A stretch of DNA of 64,000 nt from a marine gamma proteobacterium HTCC2089 (GCA_905182905.1 CAJJDH010000001.1:1-64000), one strand, 5' to 3'; numbered from the stretch's first letter, positions 8,655 through 18,458 are shown. The notes: generated from the sequence alone by a model not told the origin. Made by a program: numbers and translations.

Positions 8655-9884
8655 ATGTTCGAGCTGCCGGCTAAAGCAATTGAGGTGAAAGACGAAGTTG
8701 AAGCCTTCTTTAATCAAAGAATTTTACCCAACCACAAACTCTGGTTGGAACAGGCCCATCAAGGACAAAGCGTCCCAGAGATAGAACAAACTCTTCGCGC
8801 AGAGGCGAAAGAGCTGGGATTATGGAATATGGCCTTGCCTAGGCTTAGCCAAGATCAGCCGGGACTACGTTTATCTAACCTGGAATTCACCGGTGTAGCA
8901 GAAATTCTTGGCCGCTTAGAGTGGGCGTCCAATGTGTTTAACTGCCATGCGCCAGATGTGCCCAATATGGAGTTGTTACAACTCTTTGCGACAGCGGAGC
9001 AAAAGGAACAATGGCTAACCCCGCTGTTGAATGGTGAAATAGGTTCTGCTTTTGCCATGACAGAGCCTCATGTGGCCTCATCAGACCCGGTGAATTTAGA
9101 AACCTCGATCACTAGAGATGGCGATGAATTTATTATCAATGGCAGCAAATGGTTTTCATCTAATGCATCTCACGCCAACTGCAAATTGATTATTCTAGTA
9201 GGCGTCACCAATCCAGAAGCGGCTAAATCAAAACGCCAATCGCTGGTTCTCATTCCTCGAGATACGCCCGGCATTAACCTACTGCGTAACCTGCCGGTGT
9301 TTGAACATTTGTCTGACACCAACCTGCATCCAGAAATGGAGTTTAAAAATGTCCGCATTCCCGCCAGCAACTTGCTGGGAGAACAAGGTGCCGGATTTGC
9401 CATTGGTCAAGCGCGCCTAGGGCCTGCTCGCCTACACCACTGTATGCGCGCAATTGGAGAATGTGAGGTCTTGATCAGCCTAATGATTAAACGCTCACAG
9501 GAACGCAGTACTTTTGGTAAGCGTATTGATGAATATTCCTCTACCCAAGAAGCAATTAGTTTGTCTCGTATTGAGCTAGACCAATGTCGTCTGCTGGTAC
9601 AGCGCGCAGCTTATCTTTTAGACAGTGTTGGTAATAAAGTAGCACGTAAGCAAATTTCGATGATCAAAGTGGCTGTGGCACGGGTTTATCAGAGTATTGC
9701 CGATCGGACCATTCAACTCTATGGTGCAAGAGGTGTGACCAACGATACCCCCGCTGCACGCGCATTTGGCAAAGCTAGAGCTTTTCGCATTTACGATGGC
9801 CCAGACGAAGTACACTTGCAAACAATTGCTCGGCTGGAAGCGCAAGAACAAAGCGGCGAGTTACTCGACCACTACCTGATGTAG
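8655..9884 (+). CDS. Acyl-CoA dehydrogenase family protein (ACAD10/11-like)
   Basis: 409 aa, full length. Recognised by FAMTEPHVASSDP (flavin and substrate loop), IINGSKWFSSNA, the RLGPARLHHCMRAIG helix, RSTFGKRI and the C-terminal GPDEVH. These resemble the ACAD10/11 group, which handles branched or long acyl-CoAs, more than short-chain butyryl-CoA enzymes. It would form a C2-C3 double bond using FAD. The ATG has GGAG ten bases upstream. A PhyH-like oxygenase gene follows on the same strand; together they could act on an unusual acyl chain, which is inference. Confidence 0.92.
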   Translation: MFELPAKAIEVKDEVEAFFNQRILPNHKLWLEQAHQGQSVPEIEQTLRAEAKELGLWNMALPRLSQDQPGLRLSNLEFTGVAEILGRLEWASNVFNCHAPDVPNMELLQLFATAEQKEQWLTPLLNGEIGSAFAMTEPHVASSDPVNLETSITRDGDEFIINGSKWFSSNASHANCKLIILVGVTNPEAAKSKRQSLVLIPRDTPGINLLRNLPVFEHLSDTNLHPEMEFKNVRIPASNLLGEQGAGFAIGQARLGPARLHHCMRAIGECEVLISLMIKRSQERSTFGKRIDEYSSTQEAISLSRIELDQCRLLVQRAAYLLDSVGNKVARKQISMIKVAVARVYQSIADRTIQLYGARGVTNDTPAARAFGKARAFRIYDGPDEVHLQTIARLEAQEQSGELLDHYLM

Positions 9885-10015
9885 TAGGTGGACATCACAA
9901 GTGAGGTGCATAGACACTTGCTCTAGCACAATATCTATCTACCTTAGACATCTTGCTAAAACGGTTCTCGCAACTGCAGAGCTATTGATCACGTACAAAG
10001 ACATAGGGCAAATTT

Positions 10016-10762
10016 ATGCTCACAAATGAAGAAAAATTTCGTTTCGATCTGGAAGGATATCTGGTAATTCCAGGAGTGCTCAGTATTGAAGAATGCGCGG
10101 CATTGTCAGCTCAGTGCGATGACCACTGGCCCAGACAACCTGAAGATGGTCCTTTTAGACGTACCGCTGATATCAGTAAATGGGGTAAGCCATTTCTTGA
10201 TCTGATGGATCATCCAAAGGTACTACCCTATCTAATTGAACTGATTGGCCCGCGCCTGCGCGCGGACCATGATTATTCGATTTTTATGCAAAGCGATGCG
10301 CCAGGACAATTACTCCATGGCGGCCCGTTTTTGTTCGAGTCCGATCATTGGTACCAATACACTGACGGCACAATGCGGAATGGACTAATGGTCGCCACAT
10401 GGGTGTTGACCGATGCGAACCCTGGCGATGGCGGATTTACCTGTGTGCCAGGCAGTCACAAAACAAATTTCATTAAGCATCTGCCAGAGGATGTGCGTGC
10501 CCATGAACGTAAACCCGAGTACGTCCGGCAACCTGCTCTAAAAGCGGGTGATGTAGTGTTATTTACTGAAGCACTAATGCACGGTACCGCGCCTTGGCAA
10601 GGTGCATTGGAGCGCAGGGCGTTACTGTTCAAATACAGCCCACCGCACTCTAGCTGGGCCAAGGCCCCATATGCGCTGGCGGACTATCCGAACGCCACAG
10701 AGCAACAAAAGAGATTAATGGCACCACCCTCTGTCGAGGATCATGAACGGGTTGTCGAATAA
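10016..10762 (+). CDS. Phytanoyl-CoA dioxygenase (PhyH)-family protein with HGG motif
   Basis: 248 aa. The fold is shown by FDLEGYLVIPGVL near the start, GDGGFTCVPGSHK (about 137-149), the distal His in LMHGTAPW (H189) and Arg R200-R201. At the place where PhyH enzymes have iron-binding HxD, this protein reads LLHGGP (H101-G103), so the carboxylate ligand is missing at that position. HxG or HxA occurs in non-heme iron halogenases, but HGG also appears in a broad, uncharacterised PhyH subfamily, so chemistry stays open. The ATG has AGGG upstream. It lies after an acyl-CoA dehydrogenase and before an MFS transporter. Confidence 0.82.
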   Translation: MLTNEEKFRFDLEGYLVIPGVLSIEECAALSAQCDDHWPRQPEDGPFRRTADISKWGKPFLDLMDHPKVLPYLIELIGPRLRADHDYSIFMQSDAPGQLLHGGPFLFESDHWYQYTDGTMRNGLMVATWVLTDANPGDGGFTCVPGSHKTNFIKHLPEDVRAHERKPEYVRQPALKAGDVVLFTEALMHGTAPWQGALERRALLFKYSPPHSSWAKAPYALADYPNATEQQKRLMAPPSVEDHERVVE

Positions 10763-10870
10763 GCATTTGAGATCAATCCAATAGGGCTTATCCTGCATGC
10801 CGTGAATCGTTTGCCGAGAACTTGAGTCTCGGTTCTATAGCCTAGGTAACTGTCCTTCAAGAAGTTAACA

Positions 10871-12112
10871 ATGAACAAAAAACACGCGCTTATTTTCGTC
10901 ACCATTACAGTTTTCTTAGATACGGTGGGCTTTGGCATCATAGTCCCAGTACTACCCCAATACTTGACCGAGGTAGCTAGGGTCAACCTATCTGAAGCTT
11001 CCGCGCTGAGCGGCTACTTAGTTGTTAGCTATGCCGTAACCAACTTTCTGTTCTCGCCGCTTTTAGGCGGGCTCAGCGATAGTTTAGGGCGTCGGCCAAT
11101 ACTGGTTGTTTCGCTATTTTTCTACGGCATCAGCTACTTACTTGCGGGATTCGCTACTGCACTTTGGGTGCTATTTTTAGGCCGCTTGCTAACAGGTATC
11201 ACTAGTGCAACTTATGCAACGGCAAACGCTCTTATAGCCGACGTTAGCCCGCCAGACGAACGTGCGCAAAACTTTGGTTTGATGGGTTTAGCCTTTGGTC
11301 TGGGGTTTATTTTTGGTCCGGCGCTCGGCGGAATAATTGGCGCCTGGGACATTCGAGCGCCTTTCTTTTGCGCCGCAGCATTGGCCTTCACTAACTGTGC
11401 TTATGGATTCTTTTTTCTTAAAGAAACCCTCAGCAAGGAAAATAGACGACCATTTGAATTGCGCAGAGCCAACCCGTGGGGCGCAATCAAGCAGATCAAA
11501 CAGTATCCATTACTTATCGGTCTCCTGTGCGCAGTCTTCCTTTACTACATAGGACACCATGTTTATCCGTCTAATTGGAATTTCTATACCATTGAGAAAT
11601 TCTCTTGGTCACCTTGGGATGTAGGACTTTCTATGGCCTTTGTTGGCGTGCTCTCGGCAATTGTTCAGGGCGGGTTAATTCGTATAGTCATTCCAAAATG
11701 GGGCGCAGTGAACTGTGTTTACGTAGGCGTGCTTTCCGCAGTCGTCGCCTATACCGGCATTGCAGTTTCCAACACAGGTGCAGAAATTTATTTTTGGATC
11801 TTTGTCTCAGCCCTCGCAGGTCTTGGCGGCCCGGCAATAACCAGCATTTTGTCTAATCAAGTAGAACAAAACGCGCAAGGTGAGCTGCAGGGAATCTTAG
11901 CCAGCATAGCCAGTTTAGCCACCATTGCTGGACCCCTTATCATGACTCAAACCTTTACCTACTTCACTTCCGAGCGTGCGCCAGTGTATCTGCCAGGCAG
12001 CGCCTTTCTCATTGCGGCCGCAATAACTTTTGTAGCGCTAATTATATTTGTTATACAAATTCGCAAACTGCCAGAAGCGCCTGAGGCTCCGCAGACGGTG
12101 GCTGGCGGCTAA
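10871..12112 (+). CDS. MFS transporter, TCR/Tet-like
   Basis: 413 aa with about twelve predicted membrane helices. The opening FLDTVGFGIIVPVLP and the loop motif GGLSDSLGRRPIL (motif A) place it near the TetA drug:proton antiporter group. Relatives export tetracycline or unrelated compounds, so the substrate cannot be stated; lack of a neighbouring TetR-type regulator argues against a dedicated resistance cassette. It converges with the flavoprotein gene, leaving 49 bases between stops that hold a GGCTAAG/CTTAGCC inverted repeat. Confidence 0.9.
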   Translation: MNKKHALIFVTITVFLDTVGFGIIVPVLPQYLTEVARVNLSEASALSGYLVVSYAVTNFLFSPLLGGLSDSLGRRPILVVSLFFYGISYLLAGFATALWVLFLGRLLTGITSATYATANALIADVSPPDERAQNFGLMGLAFGLGFIFGPALGGIIGAWDIRAPFFCAAALAFTNCAYGFFFLKETLSKENRRPFELRRANPWGAIKQIKQYPLLIGLLCAVFLYYIGHHVYPSNWNFYTIEKFSWSPWDVGLSMAFVGVLSAIVQGGLIRIVIPKWGAVNCVYVGVLSAVVAYTGIAVSNTGAEIYFWIFVSALAGLGGPAITSILSNQVEQNAQGELQGILASIASLATIAGPLIMTQTFTYFTSERAPVYLPGSAFLIAAAITFVALIIFVIQIRKLPEAPEAPQTVAGG

Positions 12113-12141
12113 GCAAAAACTTGTGAGCCAACTTCTTAGCC
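12107..12141. terminator. Candidate hairpin at convergent gene ends
   Basis: GGCTAAG (12107-12113) and CTTAGCC (12135-12141) are inverted copies around a 21-base loop, overlapping the MFS stop codon. With no T-run it is only a weak terminator candidate. Confidence 0.3.
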
Positions 12142-12161
12142 CAATCGTAATTGCCACCTCC

Positions 12162-13532
12162 CTACTTCGCAGCTGCCTTTTGTGCTTCGCGCTGCTGTGT
12201 CATCGCCTGTAAATTTTTGTTAACCAACGGCGCTAATTTAGCCATCTTCGGCATTTTCGAGAAGAGACGCCAAGTTGGAATATGCGAACGAAAAGAGAGT
12301 CGCGCGTTACGTACCCACTTGGGCAAGTGCTTACCCCAACTAGCATTATTTATTGCGCCAACGCGCACTGCATACAAATAGTCATCTATGCTTTCTGGGT
12401 GCGGTACAACACGGCAAAGATCATTTTGCATGTCCACGTCAGTGAACGCGGTTTCAACATACGCAATAAGCGCTGCGCTAAAAACTTGCTGACACATAGA
12501 CACAGATTGCAAAGTTATTTTATCTGGCGCAAAAACCGGCACTATCGGTCTGTTAGATAATCCGTTGGCACTACAATCAACAAACAGAGTCTGCTTGGCC
12601 ACATTAAGGCTAGCCTGCTCTAAGATCACTTGGCTGTCTTCAATACTCACCACTCGGCCAGAGCGAACGACATTTTTTATTCTGCGTAATTGTTCCAGCT
12701 CTTGCCTATTTACAGTCGCACAACGGTATTTTTCGGCCCATACAGATTCGTCAATGCGCATTAACATTCCATCGGCCTCAAGGTTGAGTAGCAGGGCCTC
12801 AAGACTTTCCGACCTAGCCATTGACTCCTGCTGCTTGCCAAGGGTTTGCAGCAACCCATCTGGGTGTAAATTGCCGCGATCCAGAAGCCAAGCATCGTTT
12901 GGCATGATCCAAGTGATCAGGTCCGGATTAAGTCCCAACCCCAACAGGTACAACACAGCATCCATACCTGTCTTCCCCGCGCCTACCACAACATAGCCTG
13001 CATAAGGGCTGGAGATGTCCGCAAGGGCATTAGGTGGGACTACTTTTACACCGTGGGCCACTCGGTAAGGTGGTTTACGCATTGAAGGCACTTCCACCTT
13101 CATATAAGTAGCGTCAACCAACTTGCGCTTCACGGCAACGCTGTAATGCGCGCCAGTTACCGATGAAGTAAATTCTTTGGCGTGTGTATGTTCGCAGTGA
13201 GGATAAAAACTCAACCGCCCGGATGCTATATGCTTTTCCAGAACGCGCTGGAAATAGCCGATCACTTCCACACCAGACGCCAAACTTTTACCACCACGAC
13301 CAAGGGTTTCAGAATTCACACCATAAAACGCTGCGGGTTGATGCAATGAGACAAAAGGGTACGAGCGCCGCCAATGACCGCCAGGACCTGCATAACGATC
13401 TACCAGAACAACAGTTGCCGCCGCGTCACTGGTGAGTATTTCATCAACAAATGCCATGCCCATAGCACCAGCGCCAACTACTAAATAATCCGCCGCCAGT
13501 TGAATAGGCACCTCTTGCGTCTGTTCAGCCAT
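12162..13532 (-). CDS. FAD/NAD(P)-dependent oxidoreductase
   Basis: 456 aa from the ATG at 13532, preferred because AGAGAAG lies upstream and the Rossmann fold begins about 15 residues later; an in-frame upstream extension overlaps the divergent gene. Two dinucleotide-binding sites are visible: VVGAGAMGMAF near the N-terminus (FAD) and VVVGAGKTGMDA in the middle (NADPH). The GPGGHWRRSYPF segment also occurs in flavin monooxygenase-like proteins. No specific substrate is recognised. It diverges from a methyltransferase gene with only 42 bases between starts, so the pair probably shares control. Confidence 0.85.
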   Translation of the reverse strand: MAEQTQEVPIQLAADYLVVGAGAMGMAFVDEILTSDAAATVVLVDRYAGPGGHWRRSYPFVSLHQPAAFYGVNSETLGRGGKSLASGVEVIGYFQRVLEKHIASGRLSFYPHCEHTHAKEFTSSVTGAHYSVAVKRKLVDATYMKVEVPSMRKPPYRVAHGVKVVPPNALADISSPYAGYVVVGAGKTGMDAVLYLLGLGLNPDLITWIMPNDAWLLDRGNLHPDGLLQTLGKQQESMARSESLEALLLNLEADGMLMRIDESVWAEKYRCATVNRQELEQLRRIKNVVRSGRVVSIEDSQVILEQASLNVAKQTLFVDCSANGLSNRPIVPVFAPDKITLQSVSMCQQVFSAALIAYVETAFTDVDMQNDLCRVVPHPESIDDYLYAVRVGAINNASWGKHLPKWVRNARLSFRSHIPTWRLFSKMPKMAKLAPLVNKNLQAMTQQREAQKAAAK

Positions 13533-13574
13533 AAACTGCTTCTCTTTGATTTCAAAGGCACACACAATACCTGT

Positions 13575-14363
13575 ATGACCGACATACTCAAATACAATCG
13601 AGCAGCTTGGGATAAGCAATCCGAAAATGCGCAAAGCCCTTGGGTACAACCCGTAGATAGCGCCACCATTGAAAAGGCGAAAAGTGGCATTTGGGAGGTT
13701 ATATTGACCCCCAGCAAAAATGTGCCAAAAACATGGTTTTCAGATATTCATGGAAAGAGAGTGTTGTGTTTAGCATCCGCGGGCGGGCAGCAGGCACCTA
13801 TACTCGCCGCAGCAGGCGCTGTCGTAACCAGTTTCGATAACTCTCCAGTTCAGTTAGCCAAAGACCAGTTAGTCGCCGATAGGGACGGCTTAACTATTGA
13901 GCTTGTACAGGGCGACATGGCCGACCTGTCTTATTTCAAAGATGCTTCCTTTGACCTAATTTTTCACCCGGTGTCGAATGTTTTTTCCCAGACCATCAGA
14001 CCCGTTTGGCAGCACAGTGCGCGTGTACTTGTGACCAATGGCAGATTGTTGAGCGGCTTTATGAACCCAGATTTTTTCCTTTTCGACCACTACGATATTG
14101 AAGCAGGGGGTTCGCTAGAAGTTAAATTTCCTCTGCCCAATGCTGATATAGAGCATATTGACGAAGCGGAATTAGCTAAACGTAAAGCCGCTGGTGCGGC
14201 ATTGGAATTCAGTCATAGTTTAGATGAGCAAATCGCCGGACAAATTGACGCCGGTTTTCTCATCGCAGGCTTTTATGAGGATAGATGGGACGATACAGCC
14301 ACGCCACTTAACGCTTTTATGCCAACGTCTATGGCGACTCTGGCGGTGAAGACAGCGGTTTAA
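13575..14363 (+). CDS. Class I SAM-dependent methyltransferase
   Basis: 262 aa from the ATG at 13575; an upstream in-frame ATG at 13500 would run into the divergent gene and adds no conserved sequence. The SAM-binding motif I is VLCLASAGGQQAPILAAAG, followed by an acidic loop (SFDNSP) and motif GDMADLSYF. The start DILKYNRAAWDKQ matches a group of bacterial methyltransferases of unknown substrate. The close divergent flavoprotein and the downstream SDR suggest linked tailoring reactions, but this is inferred from position only. Confidence 0.85.
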   Translation: MTDILKYNRAAWDKQSENAQSPWVQPVDSATIEKAKSGIWEVILTPSKNVPKTWFSDIHGKRVLCLASAGGQQAPILAAAGAVVTSFDNSPVQLAKDQLVADRDGLTIELVQGDMADLSYFKDASFDLIFHPVSNVFSQTIRPVWQHSARVLVTNGRLLSGFMNPDFFLFDHYDIEAGGSLEVKFPLPNADIEHIDEAELAKRKAAGAALEFSHSLDEQIAGQIDAGFLIAGFYEDRWDDTATPLNAFMPTSMATLAVKTAV

Positions 14364-14427
14364 CACAGCCAAATATCACCCTAATAACAGTCGTTCTTCG
14401 GCTAGCACTTAACTTAAGGATCTGAAA

Positions 14428-15174
14428 ATGGATTTAGGACTACAAGACAAAGGAATAATCATCACTGGCGGCAGCAAGGGTATTGGCTTCTCTATCGCCG
14501 CCGCGTGTGCCAAAGAAGGGGCGTGGGTATCTATTTGTGGGCGTACCCAGAGCAGCTTGGATGAGGCAGCGGAAAAGTTAAAAGTTCACGGCGGCAAAGT
14601 ACATACGGCAGTTTGTGATATTGGTGAAGCCGATGCCATTGCAGCCTATGTAGACGCAGCGGCGAGTGCACTGGGTGGTCTCTATGGCTTAGTGAACAAC
14701 CCCAGCGGCTTTGGTAATTCGGACAATGAAGACGGTTGGCAGAAAGGAATAGATATCGACCTAATGGGCGTTGTACGCACCACTTGGGCTGCCACACCCC
14801 ACCTTAAGGCAAATGGTGGCGGGAGTATTTTAAATATCTCGTCCATTAGCGGATTAGCCGCCTCAGGTAATATTTCTTATGGCGCTGTAAAGGCAGCGGT
14901 AATTCAACTCACCCAAAGCCACGCCAAAGCAATGGCTGCAGACAATATTCGAGTCAACTGTATTGCCCCGGGCTCTATCGAATTTCCTGACGGCGTTTGG
15001 GATCAGGTAAAGAAAAACATGCCTGCAATGTACGACGCCACACTAGCGGGAATTCCGTTTGGCCGCATGGGTTTACCTGAAGAAGTTGGTAATGTTGCAG
15101 CATTTTTGCTGTCGGCGCCCGCTTACTGGACTACCGGACAAACTGTAGCGGTGGACGGCGCACAAAGCCTCTAA
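14428..15174 (+). CDS. Short-chain dehydrogenase/reductase (SDR)
   Basis: 248 aa, the classical SDR length. The cofactor motif is TGGSKGIG (13-20), the structural NNAG is altered to NNPSG, and the catalytic set is Ser near 139, Y151 and K155 (SYGAVKA). The C-terminus ends TTGQTVAVDGAQSL, as in FabG-like oxidoreductases. AAGGA precedes the ATG by seven bases. It would reduce a carbonyl or oxidise an alcohol with NAD(P)(H). A hairpin at 15189-15209 follows the stop. Confidence 0.9.
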   Translation: MDLGLQDKGIIITGGSKGIGFSIAAACAKEGAWVSICGRTQSSLDEAAEKLKVHGGKVHTAVCDIGEADAIAAYVDAAASALGGLYGLVNNPSGFGNSDNEDGWQKGIDIDLMGVVRTTWAATPHLKANGGGSILNISSISGLAASGNISYGAVKAAVIQLTQSHAKAMAADNIRVNCIAPGSIEFPDGVWDQVKKNMPAMYDATLAGIPFGRMGLPEEVGNVAAFLLSAPAYWTTGQTVAVDGAQSL

Positions 15175-15188
15175 CGTTTTGTGTAGCA

Positions 15189-15209
15189 GGCGGGTTCAAC
15201 AAACCCGCC
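15189..15209. terminator. GC-rich hairpin after the SDR gene
   Basis: GGCGGGTT (15189-15196) pairs perfectly with AACCCGCC (15202-15209) around a CAACA loop, 14 bases after the SDR stop. The stem is strong, but no T-run follows on this strand, so termination would be partial or factor-assisted. Confidence 0.5.
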
Positions 15210-15592
15210 AACTGATGGAGTCTCTCCTATTTCTTAACTGGACTAAACTTGGCCTGTGTATCTTTCGATTTAGCGGATTGAATTTTGCGCAAACAGGATC
15301 AAGTTCTCGGGTATTGTTTGACTCGACACACGATTGTTAAGATGAAGAATGTGTTGTTGTGGCTTTCAAACTAAGCGTTGCTGCCATCGACCGATAACAG
15401 TGTGAAAACTAAACAACGCGAACCGGCATTTTTGCCCAACACGGCGCTGTTACTGAAATGCGCGGAACCGCGCTGGCAAGGGAGCTTCTAGGCGGCAATA
15501 GGCTCGCGCGGAACTGTGGAAACTGCGAAAACTGTGAAAAAAACCAGTGAAGATACGCTGGTAAAACATGATAACTGCTGGGGAGCACTAAC
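15210..15592. other. Intergenic stretch with a palindrome and short repeats
   Basis: No convincing gene is seen. GCGCGG-AA-CCGCGC (15460-15473) is a perfect palindrome, and a 9-base unit of the AACTGTG type repeats three times at 15511-15537 just ahead of the downstream amidohydrolase. The region probably holds that gene's promoter, but no clear -35/-10 pair could be chosen. Confidence 0.4.
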
Positions 15593-17296
15593 ATGCATGA
15601 CTTAACCATACGCAACGCAACCATCATTGATGGCTCGGGTGAACCTCGGTATCAAGGCGATATAGCGGTAGATGGCGACAAGATTAGTGCCATCGCCCCC
15701 GTGGGCAGTTTAAGTTCAGGCAAACATGACATCGACGCCAGCGGCATGGTGGTAACTCCGGGCTTTGTCGACATACACACTCACTACGATGGTCAAGTGT
15801 GTTGGGACAAGCAAGTAACACCTAGTTCTTGGCATGGGGTTACTACGGTGGTCATGGGTAATTGCGGCGTAGGTTTCGCTCCAGTGCATCCCGGTTCTGA
15901 AGGGGATCTGGTGTCCCTGATGGAAAGTGTCGAGGACATACCTGGCACTGCGCTTCACGATGGCATTCCTTGGGGTTGGGAAACCTTCCCTGAATATCTC
16001 GACGCAATTGATACCCCTTATGCTGTGGACATCGGAACCCAAGTGCCTCACGTGGCGGTACGTCACTACGTTATGGGTGATCGCTGCTATGAGGATGCTA
16101 CTAAACAAGATATGAACGCCATGCGCGATATTACTCGGGATGCCCTGCGCCAAGGTGCCTTGGGCTTTTCCACCTCGCGTTTTTATGGCCATTTAGATAA
16201 AGCGGGCAATCTCATTCCCGGTACCAACGCCTCCGCGGATGAAATGCTAGCCATCGGTGAGGCCTTTACAGGCTTAGATCATGGCACCATTGAGATCATC
16301 TCAGACTGGCTAGAAGATGCCGACGAACTGAAGTGGATCGAACAAATAGTTCGCACCACCGGTCGGCCCATTACCACGCTAACCACCGTGGGCTCGGAAA
16401 AAATTTGGTCTTTGTCCAGTGATTTGAAGAAAAGCGATCTGACGCTGCGACCCCAAGTAGGCGCACGCCCGGCCTCTATATTGATGACCTTAGAAGGCAC
16501 CATCAATCCCATGCGTCAGCACGCGGCCTACCGCGAAATAGAACATTTGCCTTTGGCCGAGCGCAAAGCCAAGCTGCTGGATCGCGAATTTCGGCAACGT
16601 ATTCTGAGCGAGGAAAAAGTATTGCCCCGCAGCAAGGATGCTGTGCGCATGATGAACAACTACGACACCATTTGGGTTATGGATGAATCTCTGAGTTACG
16701 AACCCTCAGAAGCAGATAGCGTTGCCGCCATTGCAGCCGCGAATCAGCAAGATCCAATGGAAGTGGTCATGGACACGATGGCTAAAGGCACACCGCTACT
16801 GGTGCTGTTTGGTCGCTACGCAGGTAACCTAGAGGGTCAGCGCGAGCTCATAGAAGACCCTCGCAGCGTCTTCGGATTATCCGATGGCGGCGCTCATTGC
16901 GGCGTACTGGTAGACGCCAGCGTGCCAACTTATATGTTGACCTACTTCTCAAGAGATCGACAACGCGGGCCGACTATGTCCCCAGAATTCATTGTGCACA
17001 AAATGACTCGCGACACCGCAGAGTTATATGGTCTTCACGACCGAGGCTTGCTTCAGGCTGGATTCAAAGCGGACCTGAATATAATCGACTACGACAACTT
17101 GAAGCTACACAAACCAGAAATGGTCTACGACCTACCTGGCGGCGGTAAAAGATTGGTTCAGGGTGCAGACGGTTATAAAGCCACAATTTGCAGTGGTGTA
17201 GTGACATATGAAGACGGAGCGCATACCGGCGAATTACCTGGGCGTTTGATTCGTGGCGGACAAGGCACCGACAATGGAAAAACCGTCGTCCAATAG
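15593..17296 (+). CDS. D-aminoacylase / N-acyl-D-amino-acid deacylase family amidohydrolase
   Basis: 567 aa, within the family range. Metal ligands are visible in [12 protein letters not shown] (H62, H64) and the characteristic Cys in MGNCGVGF (C91), which in D-aminoacylase bridges a zinc ion. Conserved FSTSRFYGH and [11 protein letters not shown] segments support the family. Members deacylate N-acyl-D-amino acids, but close paralogues act on dihydropyrimidine-like or unknown cyclic amides. GGGGAG precedes the ATG. There is no signal peptide, so it acts in the cytoplasm. It converges at a distance with the DUF1295 gene. Confidence 0.9.
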   Translation: MHDLTIRNATIIDGSGEPRYQGDIAVDGDKISAIAPVGSLSSGKHDIDASGMVVTPGFVDIHTHYDGQVCWDKQVTPSSWHGVTTVVMGNCGVGFAPVHPGSEGDLVSLMESVEDIPGTALHDGIPWGWETFPEYLDAIDTPYAVDIGTQVPHVAVRHYVMGDRCYEDATKQDMNAMRDITRDALRQGALGFSTSRFYGHLDKAGNLIPGTNASADEMLAIGEAFTGLDHGTIEIISDWLEDADELKWIEQIVRTTGRPITTLTTVGSEKIWSLSSDLKKSDLTLRPQVGARPASILMTLEGTINPMRQHAAYREIEHLPLAERKAKLLDREFRQRILSEEKVLPRSKDAVRMMNNYDTIWVMDESLSYEPSEADSVAAIAAANQQDPMEVVMDTMAKGTPLLVLFGRYAGNLEGQRELIEDPRSVFGLSDGGAHCGVLVDASVPTYMLTYFSRDRQRGPTMSPEFIVHKMTRDTAELYGLHDRGLLQAGFKADLNIIDYDNLKLHKPEMVYDLPGGGKRLVQGADGYKATICSGVVTYEDGAHTGELPGRLIRGGQGTDNGKTVVQ

Positions 17297-17555
17297 TTGC
17301 CAACATTCCCTCCCTCAAAGCTCTGGAACAAAAGCGTCTAGAACTAAAGGCTCTCGGGCGAAAGATTCTCTGGCAAAAGGGCAAAAGCTAAGTTCAAAGT
17401 AGATCCTGAAAACTACTCAATGAATCTTTGAAAGATCAGGCCTATGTCGCATATCATTCGATTTCTTAACATTGGCCCGCCATACTTTGATACCCAGATG
17501 TAAGTGCAGTACCGTACAGGCAGGTTTAACTATACCCGCCCACGCAGTGACGCTG

Positions 17556-18458
17556 CTACTTACGCGGCGGCCACAGTATAAGCGTTGGCGTATTGGCCAC
17601 GTACTCTTGATATTCTGGATCTTCTCCCCATTGTTTGCGCCCACGTGCTTCAAGCATGCGCACACCGCTAACTGCAGTGAGTAGAAAGATTACCCACAGT
17701 GGCGACAGCATTAAGTAAATCTGATTACCCACCAAGGTTGGGTAGGCGATTACGGCGATACCAATCCATAGCAAGATCTCACCAAAATAGTTGGGGTGGC
17801 GGGACCACGCCCATAACCCGGAGGTAATGAATTTATTCGTATTCTCTGGATTGCTGCGAAAGGCAGTCTTTTGGTTATCTGCAATCACTTCAATGGCGAA
17901 ACCAGCAACCCACAAACTAGCCCCCAGAACAAACGCTCCATCTAGGCCAACTGTACTACTTGAGGTAATACTACCTAACGCTGCACTGGCCGTGATGTAG
18001 ACCCACGCACCTTGTAATGTCCAGGTCATTAAGAACGTTGGAAATGATGCTTTGATTGATCTAAAACGCCGATCTTCACCAGCGTTTTTAATACGGAAAA
18101 ATAGAAAGGGGCCAAGGCGAAGTGCCCAGATAACTATGAGGGCCGTGATCGTCAGCGACCGCAAATCATCAACACCCGCCAATATTGCAGCGGCTACCAC
18201 GATAACGATATACGTCAGGCTTCCAGTAAGGTCAAAAAAAGCTTCGGTTCGCGCTAACCACGCGTGAATAAAGATAATCCACTGCACTGCGAATGCAAAA
18301 ACCCCACACCAGACAAATACCGACATACCATTATATAAAACACCCTGATCCGAGCCAGACCAAGCCACCATAGCCGCCAGTGCTACAGCACCAATGATGC
18401 TGACAATTCCTACGATCCACTTTTGCATTTCACTCTCCGCTGAATTAGTCGTGGTCAT
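17556..18458 (-). CDS. DUF1295 membrane protein (steroid 5-alpha-reductase-like)
   Basis: 300 aa from the ATG at 18458, one base after the stop of the upstream GST gene, so the two are almost certainly co-translated; a start at 18485 would overlap it. It has six or seven hydrophobic helices and the C-terminal GLWAWSRHPNYFGEILLW motif shared by steroid 5-alpha-reductases and isoprenylcysteine methyltransferases. NADPH-dependent reduction of a lipid double bond is the family expectation; the substrate is not known. It is the third gene of the GFA-GST-DUF1295 operon. Confidence 0.85.
   Translation of the reverse strand: MTTTNSAESEMQKWIVGIVSIIGAVALAAMVAWSGSDQGVLYNGMSVFVWCGVFAFAVQWIIFIHAWLARTEAFFDLTGSLTYIVIVVAAAILAGVDDLRSLTITALIVIWALRLGPFLFFRIKNAGEDRRFRSIKASFPTFLMTWTLQGAWVYITASAALGSITSSSTVGLDGAFVLGASLWVAGFAIEVIADNQKTAFRSNPENTNKFITSGLWAWSRHPNYFGEILLWIGIAVIAYPTLVGNQIYLMLSPLWVIFLLTAVSGVRMLEARGRKQWGEDPEYQEYVANTPTLILWPPRK

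Noticed and set aside
10016-10762. Calling the PhyH protein a halogenase
   Set aside because: HGG alone is not enough, since a large uncharacterised subfamily shares it.
12565-12996. 143-codon open frame opposite the flavoprotein gene
   Set aside because: Shadow of the FAD/NADPH protein; composition not protein-like.
15189-15209. Hairpin after the SDR gene as a full intrinsic terminator
   Set aside because: Stem is excellent but no T-run follows, so it is listed only as a partial terminator.
15716-16192. 158-codon open frame antisense to the amidohydrolase
   Set aside because: Entirely inside a conserved gene and without motifs.
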